From Bacteroidota bacterium (GTDB lineage Bacteria > Bacteroidota > Bacteroidia > Chitinophagales > Chitinophagaceae), in NCBI GenBank assembly GCA_018267705.1, contig JAFDXX010000023.1, forward strand, positions 1 through 64,000: DNA of 64,000 nucleotides. The letters run 5' to 3'. The translations under genes and the position numbers were made by a program. The notes beneath the pieces were generated by a model. It was not told the origin of the DNA and ran no database searches. It saw nothing but the letters and a program-made list of their open reading frames with translations. Below are positions 19,622 to 27,943 of this stretch, piece by piece (within the stretch, counting starts at the first letter, position 1; each line of letters opens with the position of its first letter).

Positions 19622-20254
19622 TCAATATTTATTTGGATGGGTAATTTTTTTTGCTGCAAAAAAAACAAAGTATGTAAATGGGAATGCTGCTAATACATCA
19701 ACAGTGTAATGTACATGCTGTATTAAAACCATTATACCAATTGCAATTGATGCGATGAAAGCTATTAATTTTTCTGATTTTTTTTGCAGACATAAACTCA
19801 TTAAAAAAAGGGTAGAAGTGTGTCCTGAATAAAACAAATCTTTACTTATAAATTTTCCGCCGTAAAAAATATTGGTAATGGGGTCAATTAATGGGATTAA
19901 ACCTTGTGGTGGGTTTAAAGGCACTAAACCAATAGTAATTATTCTTGAGATATTTAAAATAACATAACACCACAAAAACAATAACAACATTTTGGGGTTA
20001 TTTATGCATCTTATAATTACTAAAATAGTGATGAACCAAATAGGTGTGAAAATATAAACAGATAAATCTGTTGGTGTTATTTTTTGTAATATCCAATCAT
20101 TTAAAACAATACCTTGCCTGGCTTCTATATATTTAAAAAAAAGAGGATATAGTAAAAGGATAATGAATAAAATAGATAAACCCAGCAACAACTTTTGTTT
20201 AAATAGTTTTTGTTGCCAGGCTTCTTTCCAAAGTATAGAGGCAGATTGCTTCAT
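19622..20254 (-). CDS. PAP2_C (sphingomyelin-synthase-like) membrane protein
   Basis: 210 residues, about six transmembrane helices. It carries the motifs of the sphingomyelin-synthase branch of the PAP2 superfamily: an 'SRIITIGLVPLNPPQ' segment (103-117, resembling motif D2, Arg-x-x-Thr), 'KDLFYSGHTSTL' (138-149, motif D3 with His145) and 'HYTVDV' (182-187, motif D4 with His182 and Asp186). The catalytic His-His-Asp triad is therefore complete. Such proteins transfer or remove lipid phospho-headgroups. Bacteroidota make sphingolipids, so a headgroup transferase is possible, but a plain phosphatase cannot be excluded. It follows nagB by 28 bp on the same strand. Confidence 0.82.
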   Translation of the reverse strand: MKQSASILWKEAWQQKLFKQKLLLGLSILFIILLLYPLFFKYIEARQGIVLNDWILQKITPTDLSVYIFTPIWFITILVIIRCINNPKMLLLFLWCYVILNISRIITIGLVPLNPPQGLIPLIDPITNIFYGGKFISKDLFYSGHTSTLFLMSLCLQKKSEKLIAFIASIAIGIMVLIQHVHYTVDVLAAFPFTYFVFFAAKKITHPNKY

Positions 20255-20282
20255 TCAAATGCAATGATAACCTATTATGTTT

Positions 20283-22226
20283 TTAATAATGCCATCTTAC
20301 AAAAGCTTCCATGGCTGCATATTTGGTTAATCCAAGATTTGCATAAAGATTGGCTGTGTTGGCATTTCTATCTTCTGCACGTTGCCAAAACTCACGGTTA
20401 TCTGTTCCTTGAAAAGGAACCATATCTTTTTGAGATTGGTGTATGAAAATTCCAAAACGTTTTTTCATTACTTGGTCTGGGCTCATAGGTATTGCCATTT
20501 CAATATCTGCAATATCCCATTCTTGCCATGCACCTTTGTATAGCCAAACCCAACAATCTTTTACCCATTTTTCTCCGTTGGCTTTTAGGCGTTTCATACT
20601 TTCAAAAATAATATCTAAACAAACTTTATGTGTACCGTGGGGGTCTGCTAAATCGCCGGCACAATAAATTTGATGTGGTTTTAGTTTGTTCAAAAATTCC
20701 ATGGTTATTTTAATATCTTCTTCGCCCATAGGATTTTTTTGAATAGTACCTGTTTCATAAAACGGAAGGTTTAAGAAATGTGCATTATCATCTTTTAAAC
20801 CAACATAACGGCAAGTTGCTTTGGCTTCGCATCTTCTTATTAAGCCTTTTATATTTCTAATTTCAGCGGTATCTACTTCATTTAATTTTTTGGTTGAAAG
20901 AAAATTTCTTGCTTCGGTAAGAACATCTTCTGTTTTTTTATTATCAATTCCAAACATATTTTCAAAGCCTACTGCAAAATCTAAAAATCGGGTAACAAAT
21001 TCGTCGGTAACGGCAATGTTTCCACTGGTTTGATATGCTACATGTACATCGTGCCCTTGATCATGTAAACGCATAAATGTTCCGCCCATACTAATAATAT
21101 CATCATCGGGATGTGGAGAAAATATGACACATTTTTTTGGATGTGGTGCACTTCTTTCAGGATGATTGGGAATAACTGCATTGGGTTTTCCGCCGGGCCA
21201 GCCTGTAATACTATCTCGAAGCATATAATATACTTGTAAGTTTATTTCGTAGGCTTCTCCTTTTTCTACCAATAAATCTCCTAAACCATTTTCGTTGTAA
21301 TCTAATGTGGTTAGGCTTAAAACGGGTTTATTCATTTTTAGTGCCATATGTGTTACGGCACGTTTAATGGTTTTGGGATCCCATTCTACTTCACCAGTTA
21401 GCCAAGGAGATTTTATTCTGGTTAATTCTGTTGCTGCATTTTTATCTATAATAAAAGTGCAATCGTTGTGTTGTTGTAAAATGCTTGCCGGTATTTGTTC
21501 GGTTACAAAACCTTCAACACTTTTGGCAATGATGGGGGCTTTCATTCCCCATGCCATTAATATAATTCTTTTGGCTTTTAAAATGGTATTAATGCCCATG
21601 GATATTGCCATGCGTGGTACTTGTGAAATATTTTGAAACTCGAATGAGTTGGCAATACGTGTACTGTTTTCTAAACTTACTAATCTTGTTTTTGAATAAA
21701 TGCTACTGCCTGGTTCGTTAAAACCTATATGACCATTATTACCAATGCCTAATATTTGTAAATCAATCCCTCCTACTGCTTCAATTAATTGATCGTATTT
21801 CTGACAATACTTTTTTATTTCTTCTTTAGGCCATTGTCCATTGGGAATATGAATGTTTGCGGGGTCAATATCTACATGATTAAACAAATGCCTATGCATA
21901 AAACTCCAGTAGCTTTGCAAAGCTTCTTTTTGTAATGGATAGTATTCATCTAAATTAAAAGTAATAACGTTTTTAAAACTTAATCCTTCTTCTTTATGCA
22001 TACGAACCAATTCGGCATATAGCGTTATGGGTGTAGATCCTGTGGCTAAGCCTAATATACAGTCTTGACCTTTTTTTTGTTTTTCTTTTATTAAGGCTGC
22101 AATTTCTTTAGCTGCATGAATTGAACCTTGTTTGGGGGTGTCAAATATTTTTACGGGAATTTTTTCGAAACTGTCAGAAAGATCGACAGATAGTTTTGAT
22201 TGGATCATGATTGCTTGCTTTTGCAT
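20283..22226 (-). CDS. nagB: Glucosamine-6-phosphate deaminase fused to a PIG-L deacetylase-like domain
   Basis: 647 residues. The N-terminal ~280 are NagB: substrate loop LATGSTP (60-66), FNLDEYY (90-96, Asp93), and GNNGHIGFNEPG (162-173) with His166 and Glu171 matching E. coli His143 and Glu148. It converts GlcN6P to fructose-6-phosphate and ammonia. The C-terminal ~365-640 is a PIG-L/LmbE domain with zinc motif PHPDDD (371-376) and H-x-x-H at 530-533 (PHGTHK), the fold that deacetylates GlcNAc derivatives. This two-domain form is common in Bacteroidota. The next upstream gene is a GH20 hexosaminidase, making a GlcNAc salvage pair. Confidence 0.95.
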   Translation of the reverse strand: MQKQAIMIQSKLSVDLSDSFEKIPVKIFDTPKQGSIHAAKEIAALIKEKQKKGQDCILGLATGSTPITLYAELVRMHKEEGLSFKNVITFNLDEYYPLQKEALQSYWSFMHRHLFNHVDIDPANIHIPNGQWPKEEIKKYCQKYDQLIEAVGGIDLQILGIGNNGHIGFNEPGSSIYSKTRLVSLENSTRIANSFEFQNISQVPRMAISMGINTILKAKRIILMAWGMKAPIIAKSVEGFVTEQIPASILQQHNDCTFIIDKNAATELTRIKSPWLTGEVEWDPKTIKRAVTHMALKMNKPVLSLTTLDYNENGLGDLLVEKGEAYEINLQVYYMLRDSITGWPGGKPNAVIPNHPERSAPHPKKCVIFSPHPDDDIISMGGTFMRLHDQGHDVHVAYQTSGNIAVTDEFVTRFLDFAVGFENMFGIDNKKTEDVLTEARNFLSTKKLNEVDTAEIRNIKGLIRRCEAKATCRYVGLKDDNAHFLNLPFYETGTIQKNPMGEEDIKITMEFLNKLKPHQIYCAGDLADPHGTHKVCLDIIFESMKRLKANGEKWVKDCWVWLYKGAWQEWDIADIEMAIPMSPDQVMKKRFGIFIHQSQKDMVPFQGTDNREFWQRAEDRNANTANLYANLGLTKYAAMEAFVRWHY

Positions 22227-22248
22227 TGCGAAGATAAATTATCGCAAT
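22225..22248. promoter_or_regulatory. Inverted repeat over the nagB start, possible operator
   Basis: ATTGCGA (22225-22231) and TCGCAAT (22242-22248) form a perfect 7-bp inverted repeat with a 10-bp spacer, overlapping the first codon of nagB and a minus-strand TATCTTCG box (22239-22232). Could be a repressor site or a 5' UTR hairpin. Confidence 0.35.
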
Positions 22249-22289
22249 TATTTGTGTATTGTTTTTTAAAAATTATGTTTTGAAAGTTG

Positions 22290-23915
22290 CTATTTTTTCC
22301 CAAAATAATTTACTCCCCACATATTGTAGCGTACTTTTTGTGTTTCAATTCTTCTTTTAAAATCGGCTTCATTTTTTTGTTCTGTTGGTGTCCATAAAAC
22401 TTCACTTAAAGCACTTATTCTTGGGAAAACCATGTATTCTAATTTTGAAATGTTGCCAATATATTCTGTCCATACATTTGCTTGGGCTCCTAAAATATAT
22501 TTTTTATTTTCGTTATTTAATTCTTTAGGCACAGGATCGTAACTGTACACTTTTTCTAAACTTGTAAAGCCTCCAATGGTTACGCTATCTTCTTTTTGAG
22601 TTTGAGAATGATCAAAATAACACCAGCCTCCGGGAGTCATTATTACATTGTGTTTTTGTTTGGCTGCTTCAATGCCGCCTTGTTCTCCACGCCAACTCAT
22701 TACGGTTGCATTTGGTGCAAGCCCCCCTTCTAAAATTTCATCCCATCCAATAATTTGTCTTCCTTTTGTATTTAAATATTTTTCTATACGTTGAATGAAA
22801 TAGCTTTGTAAACCATGTTCATCTTTTAAACCTTTTTCTTTTATTAATTGTTGACAAAATGCAGAACGCTTCCAACTTTCTTTGGGGCATTCATCTCCGC
22901 CAATGTGTATATATTTTGAGGGGAATAGTTGCATTACTTCATTTAATACATTCTCTAAAAAATTAAAAGTGTATTCGGTAGGTGCATATACATCTTCAAA
23001 CACACCCCAAGCTTGTTGTACTTGTTTGGTGGTGCTGTCTCCGTGCCACATAGTTCTTGAATTGTGTTTAGTTGGCTCATCAGGAAAACAACTTAATTGC
23101 GGATAAGCTGCAATAGCAGCAGAAGAATGACCCGGTAATTCAATTTCAGGGATAACAGTTATAAATCTATCGGCAGCATATTTTACTACTTCTTTTATTT
23201 GTTCTTGTGTATAGTATCCGCCATAATATTCGCCATCGTTGCCTTTGCCCGGATAACGACCAATAATTGTTCCATTTCTAAAACCACCCACTTGTGTTAG
23301 TTTAGGATATTTTTTAATTTCTATTCTCCAACCTTGGTCATCTGTTAAATGCCAATGAAATGTATTCATTTTGTGTAGGGCAATAAAATCTATATATTTT
23401 TTTATATAATCAATAGGGAAAAAATGCCGACTAACATCTAAGTGCATTCCTCTGTAAGCAAAGCGTGGAGCATCTTCTATTGAAATAAAAGGGATGGACA
23501 ATTTAGAATTTTTAGTTGTTGGAAGCAATTGCAGTAAACTTTGTATTCCATAAAAAGTACCGTTTAATGAACTGCCTTGAATATGGATGGATGTTTTGTT
23601 TACAGTTAAAGTATATGCTTCTTCATTATCGGGTTTACGAATAAAAACGGGTGTTGTTATACTAATAAAATTTGAAGTTGCATTTTCAACTTGTTTTAAT
23701 TTAAACCCATAAAATTTTTGTAAATAGTTATTTAAAAAATGAACACTGCGTTGCTCTTTTTTATTAGCAATAATAACTGTTGAAGGAGATAATACAAATT
23801 CTCCTTTTGTAGGAAAACTAACTTTTGCTGGTTGCGGAATAATGTTTATTTCTTGTGCCGATACTGAAATATAAAACATAAAAAAGCTACAAATGACTGC
23901 GATATTTCTTTTCAT
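22290..23915 (-). CDS. Beta-N-acetylhexosaminidase, GH20
   Basis: Exo-hydrolase releasing terminal GlcNAc/GalNAc by substrate-assisted catalysis. 541 residues: signal peptide (1-20), GH20b N-terminal domain (~25-145), and the GH20 barrel (~150-500). 'FHWHLTDDQGWRIE' (186-199) and the catalytic Asp341-Glu342 in IHIGGDECP are intact. Length matches single-domain periplasmic members. It lies 64 bp upstream of nagB on the same strand, which fits chitin or peptidoglycan sugar salvage. Confidence 0.96.
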   Translation of the reverse strand: MKRNIAVICSFFMFYISVSAQEINIIPQPAKVSFPTKGEFVLSPSTVIIANKKEQRSVHFLNNYLQKFYGFKLKQVENATSNFISITTPVFIRKPDNEEAYTLTVNKTSIHIQGSSLNGTFYGIQSLLQLLPTTKNSKLSIPFISIEDAPRFAYRGMHLDVSRHFFPIDYIKKYIDFIALHKMNTFHWHLTDDQGWRIEIKKYPKLTQVGGFRNGTIIGRYPGKGNDGEYYGGYYTQEQIKEVVKYAADRFITVIPEIELPGHSSAAIAAYPQLSCFPDEPTKHNSRTMWHGDSTTKQVQQAWGVFEDVYAPTEYTFNFLENVLNEVMQLFPSKYIHIGGDECPKESWKRSAFCQQLIKEKGLKDEHGLQSYFIQRIEKYLNTKGRQIIGWDEILEGGLAPNATVMSWRGEQGGIEAAKQKHNVIMTPGGWCYFDHSQTQKEDSVTIGGFTSLEKVYSYDPVPKELNNENKKYILGAQANVWTEYIGNISKLEYMVFPRISALSEVLWTPTEQKNEADFKRRIETQKVRYNMWGVNYFGKK

Positions 23916-23980
23916 AAAGGTGATTGTTGAAAAACTAAAATAAGTATAAATAATAAAACGTTTTTTTTTATTTTCACTCT

Positions 23981-24793
23981 ATGAAAAAAATAATTTTTGT
24001 TGTGGTTGTAACACTTTTTACAATAAATGCATTTGCAACAGTTGATACTATTTTAATATACAGTAATGCTATGCATAAAAGCAGTAAAGCTGTTATTGTT
24101 ACACCTTCTAATTATTCTTCTTCAAACAAAAAATATCCGGTAGTTTATTTATTGCATGGCTATAGTGGAGATTACAGTAATTGGGCAAAAAAAGTACCGT
24201 TACAAAAATATGCCGATAATTTTCAAATAATTTTTGTTTGCCCTGATGGCGGTTTTAGCAGTTGGTATTTTGATAGCCCTGTGGATAGTACATATAAATA
24301 TGAAACCTATGTTGGTATTGAAATTCCTGCATTTATAGATGCACATTACAATACGATTGTTAATAGAAAAGGAAGAGCGATTACGGGTTTAAGTATGGGT
24401 GGGCACGGCGGTTTGTTTTTAGGATTTAGGCATGCCAATATTTTTGGTGCTTGCGGAAGTATGAGTGGCGGAGTTGATTTGCATTACAGCCATAATAAAT
24501 TTGATATTAAGAAAAGAATTGGTGATACTATTACCTATGCTAAAAATTGGGATAAATATTCTGTAATCAATGCAATTGAGCAACCACCTGCCGATACTTT
24601 AAAAATTATTTTTGATTGTGGAATTAATGATATTTTTTATGCGAATAATAAAGCCTTGCATGAAAAAATGTTACAATTAAAAATTAATCACGATTATATT
24701 GAAAGACCAGGCAAACATGAATGGGCTTATTGGATTAATGCTTTGCCTTATCAGCTTTTATTCTTCAGTAATTATTTTGGTAACTTAAACTAA
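23981..24793 (+). CDS. Secreted esterase, alpha/beta hydrolase (esterase D/PF00756 type)
   Basis: 270 residues with a Sec signal peptide (1-19). The nucleophile is Ser138 in GLSMG (136-140). 'VVYLLHGYSGDYSNW' carries the oxyanion segment, and the Asp (FDCGIND) and His (GKHEW) of the triad follow in order. Family members hydrolyse acetylated sugars, S-formylglutathione or short esters; being secreted, carbohydrate deacetylation is plausible. It converges on tamL with one base between stops. Confidence 0.93.
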   Translation: MKKIIFVVVVTLFTINAFATVDTILIYSNAMHKSSKAVIVTPSNYSSSNKKYPVVYLLHGYSGDYSNWAKKVPLQKYADNFQIIFVCPDGGFSSWYFDSPVDSTYKYETYVGIEIPAFIDAHYNTIVNRKGRAITGLSMGGHGGLFLGFRHANIFGACGSMSGGVDLHYSHNKFDIKKRIGDTITYAKNWDKYSVINAIEQPPADTLKIIFDCGINDIFYANNKALHEKMLQLKINHDYIERPGKHEWAYWINALPYQLLFFSNYFGNLN

Positions 24794-24794
24794 C

Positions 24795-27218
24795 TTAAAA
24801 GGGAAGATTAATACCTAATTGTATAGCATAATTTTTAATTTCAACTCCATTTATTCTTTTCTCTGACCATGAAAAATTTTTCATCCACCCATCGTTATAT
24901 TGCCTTGCAGGATCTTTTACTTTATAGGCAAAATCAACACGAATTAAAAAATAATTGAAATCGAATCTAAGCCCTGTGCCAATGCCTAAAGCTAAATCTT
25001 TGCCCAATCTTCCTAAATTAATTTCGCCATTGGGGTTACTGGCAGTGGGTTTTAATGCCCATATATTTCCTGCATCAGCAAATAAAGCACTTGCAATTTG
25101 AAAAGATGAAGTTGTAAAAAGTGGGAAACGATATTCAATATTGGCTTCTATACTAAAATTTCCAAAACGATCTGTGTATTGAGATTGGCTTGTATCACTT
25201 AAAATAGAAGAGCCTAAACCTAATTGCCTTAAACCCCATGCTCGCATACTATTGGGGCCGCCCATATAAAACTCTTTATACACGGGCACATATTGCCCAC
25301 TACGCGGAAACACAACTCCTGAATAGAATCTGCCTGCTAATGATGTTTTTTTATATTTATGCAAATATTTATATTCTGTTTCAATTTTTTCGTAAGTAAA
25401 TAATTTGTCTGTTGATTTTGTAAATGCTGAAATCAATAAACCTGATTCTTCAAACCCTAAATGAATAAAATGACTTATGTTTTTATTATTTTTTCCGGGA
25501 AAAGTTTTGCTTATACCTGCAATAATGCCAACAACGGTTCCATCTCTAAAAGAATTTTTAAGAAAAGGGTTTTGATTAATTAAGCTATCAAAACCTTTTA
25601 AAGTATCTACTCCGTATAGTTCAATATTTAATGGTTTTAAACTAAAACCCCATGTGCCATTTTTAGAAGTGGCTTCATATCCAAAACTTGCTGTTGCAGA
25701 GCGTAATCTATAAATATCTCTTCTATCTGTATAAGCAGCAGCACCAGAAACTACTGTTCTTTTATTATCTAATACTTTTAATTTCTTGTTTAAAAAAGGA
25801 GGCATAATTAAACGAGGGAAAATATAGTTATGTTGCAAACTTGCTTGTAAAGTTTGTAACACATCTGAGTTTACATTATTTGCCCCTCCAATATTTAACT
25901 CTGTGCCCAAACGCAAACTGGTAGCAGATTGTATAGCTTGCTTCCAAATATTTTTATTTTTATATGTGAAATTTAGGGCTAAACCTAAAGTATTTCCCGA
26001 AGTAATATCACCTGTATTACGGCTGCCTTCTATATTGGTTTCAAAACTTTGTTTTAATGCGGGTACTAAAAAAATATGCAGGTCTAAAGAGTCTTTGCCT
26101 ATTTCTTTAATGCGTGCATCAATTTGTTGCCATGCACTAATTCTACTTAAGTTATTAATTGATTTATAAAACAATGTTTCTCTGTACAAACTATCTTTTC
26201 TTAAAAAAGCGTTATCTCTCATAGGTCTTAATCTAAACTTGCCTACACTATCTCTAACAATTAAATCTTTTGAAAGGCCTTTGCTGTATCGTTCTTTTAA
26301 ATTGTTGTGATGAATAATAATACTATCCGGAATATCGGATGGTTTTGTTTCAGGATAGAAATAAGTTTTATTGATATAATATTTTGTAACCTTACTTGAA
26401 TCGGAAATCTTTTTTTGTTTGAATAATACTTTCCAACGTGGGTTTAGTGTTCTGTTGGTTGCTGCTTCTTTTAATAATTTTGTTTGCTCGGCAATGTTGA
26501 AAGTGAGTTTTAATAAAGAAGGATTAATTGTATCAACTTCTGCCAAAAAATCTTCTCTTGATAATTTGTAATAACCACTGTCTCGGTATATAGATGATAA
26601 TCTGTCTAATTCATTGCTAATGCCTTGTTTAGAGTAATTAACTTCTTTTTTAAATTCACTTTTTGCTGCAGAAGCTATAGCAATTTTTTGCAAATTGCTA
26701 TCTAACATTACATATCCAACCGAATCTACAATTGCATTTTTGCCTGTATTAATATTAATGGTTACATAAGTACGTATTTGTTTCTCTTTTATTTTTTTCT
26801 TTAAAAAACCTTCGGAAGTTTTTACAAAAACTGTATCAAAATTTATTGTGTATTTAGGAAAAGTTGCATAGTAATATCCTTTTGAATTCAAATAAGCATT
26901 CATATATTTTTCAGAACGAAAAATATTGGCAGAATCAAATATGGGAGGGTTTTTTAAGATAGTTGTGAATAATGGTTGTTGAAATGAGAACTTAATTTCT
27001 TTCACATATCTTGCTATTAAACTATCATCAAAATAATTATTAAGTGTGGTGGAAAGATTTTTTTTTGCTTCTTTTGATATTGGACCATTAACAATTACTT
27101 TGTTTTGAAAAACAAATGGTTTATTTGGGGCATAATTTTTTACACGTACGCCACAAGACGATAGTAAAATAAGTATAAATAAAAAGTAATGTTTTTTTAT
27201 TAATTGAATAAAACGCAT
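24795..27218 (-). CDS. tamL: TamL, Omp85-family outer-membrane lipoprotein
   Basis: TamL is the Bacteroidota lipoprotein variant of TamA, an Omp85 barrel for outer-membrane protein assembly. I start it at ATG 27218 (807 residues, not the TTG two codons upstream): the lipobox LLSSC then has Cys22. POTRA-like segments fill ~45-330 and a 16-strand barrel the C-terminal ~400, ending in a typical aromatic strand (IQLGINLPF). The 'GGPNSMRAWGLRQLG' segment matches the conserved VRG(F/Y) region of strand 12. Neighbouring the SpoU methyltransferase is a common arrangement. Confidence 0.93.
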   Translation of the reverse strand: MRFIQLIKKHYFLFILILLSSCGVRVKNYAPNKPFVFQNKVIVNGPISKEAKKNLSTTLNNYFDDSLIARYVKEIKFSFQQPLFTTILKNPPIFDSANIFRSEKYMNAYLNSKGYYYATFPKYTINFDTVFVKTSEGFLKKKIKEKQIRTYVTININTGKNAIVDSVGYVMLDSNLQKIAIASAAKSEFKKEVNYSKQGISNELDRLSSIYRDSGYYKLSREDFLAEVDTINPSLLKLTFNIAEQTKLLKEAATNRTLNPRWKVLFKQKKISDSSKVTKYYINKTYFYPETKPSDIPDSIIIHHNNLKERYSKGLSKDLIVRDSVGKFRLRPMRDNAFLRKDSLYRETLFYKSINNLSRISAWQQIDARIKEIGKDSLDLHIFLVPALKQSFETNIEGSRNTGDITSGNTLGLALNFTYKNKNIWKQAIQSATSLRLGTELNIGGANNVNSDVLQTLQASLQHNYIFPRLIMPPFLNKKLKVLDNKRTVVSGAAAYTDRRDIYRLRSATASFGYEATSKNGTWGFSLKPLNIELYGVDTLKGFDSLINQNPFLKNSFRDGTVVGIIAGISKTFPGKNNKNISHFIHLGFEESGLLISAFTKSTDKLFTYEKIETEYKYLHKYKKTSLAGRFYSGVVFPRSGQYVPVYKEFYMGGPNSMRAWGLRQLGLGSSILSDTSQSQYTDRFGNFSIEANIEYRFPLFTTSSFQIASALFADAGNIWALKPTASNPNGEINLGRLGKDLALGIGTGLRFDFNYFLIRVDFAYKVKDPARQYNDGWMKNFSWSEKRINGVEIKNYAIQLGINLPF

Positions 27219-27223
27219 ATGCA

Positions 27224-27943
27224 ATGTTAAGCAAGAATGAGGTCAAATATATTCAATCTTTATGCCATAAAAAGCAAAGAAATGAAACAGGCTTATTTAT
27301 TGCCGAAGGGCCCAAATTAGCAGAAGAAATTTTAGCGAGTAGTTATATTATAGAAAAAGTGTATGCTTTGCCCGAATGGATTGAAAAGAACAACAAAATA
27401 AATGCCGTTGAAATAACCCAAAAAGAATTAAACCAAATAAGCCAATTACAAACACCTAATGAAGTTGTATTGATTGTAAAGCAAGCCGGTATTGGCATTG
27501 AGCCAATATTGAAAAATAATTTTACAGTAGTATTAGATGATATACAAGATCCGGGAAATTTAGGAACAATTATACGTTTATGCGATTGGTTTGGTGTGCA
27601 ACAAATTATTTGCAGTAATAATACTGTTGAATTATATAATTCTAAAGTAATTCAAAGCACTATGGGCTCTTTTGTAAACGTAAAAATTTGGTATAAAAAC
27701 TTGATTGATTTTTTTAATTCGAATAAAAATATTCCTGTATGGGGGGCTGTATTAAATGGAATGAATGTGTATGAATTAGTAAAACCCAAGGAAGCAATAT
27801 TATTAATTGGTAATGAAGGAAAGGGAATTAATAATAACTTACTTTCTTTTATTCATAAAAAAGTTACTATTCCTAAAAAGGGGAAAGCTGAATCGTTAAA
27901 CGCTGCTGTGGCTACAGGTATTTTGCTTTCTCATCTTACCTAA
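27224..27943 (+). CDS. SpoU/TrmH-family RNA 2'-O-methyltransferase
   Basis: A SPOUT knot methyltransferase using SAM to methylate a ribose 2'-OH in rRNA or tRNA. 239 residues: an N-terminal RNA-binding substrate domain (FIAEGPKLAEEIL, ~25-37) and the SpoU domain with motif 1 'LDDIQDPGNLGTIIR' (~104-118), motif 2 (LLIGNEGKGI) and motif 3 (AESLNAAVATGI). The target cannot be decided between a 23S site and tRNA. Its ATG is 5 bp from the tamL ATG on the other strand. Confidence 0.95.
   Translation: MLSKNEVKYIQSLCHKKQRNETGLFIAEGPKLAEEILASSYIIEKVYALPEWIEKNNKINAVEITQKELNQISQLQTPNEVVLIVKQAGIGIEPILKNNFTVVLDDIQDPGNLGTIIRLCDWFGVQQIICSNNTVELYNSKVIQSTMGSFVNVKIWYKNLIDFFNSNKNIPVWGAVLNGMNVYELVKPKEAILLIGNEGKGINNNLLSFIHKKVTIPKKGKAESLNAAVATGILLSHLT
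27244..27251 (-). promoter_or_regulatory. Candidate tamL -7 box inside the SpoU gene
   Basis: Minus-strand TATATTTG, an exact TAnnTTTG match, 25 bp before the tamL ATG and within codons 7-10 of the SpoU methyltransferase. A TTG at 27277-27275 lies 23 bp further upstream. Confidence 0.5.

Noticed and set aside
19438..19668. 76-codon minus frame between PAP2_C and pdhA
   Set aside because: It is created by the C-poor tract and overlaps the pdhA start and PAP2_C end; the protein is rich in Phe, Pro, Leu and Ser with no pattern.
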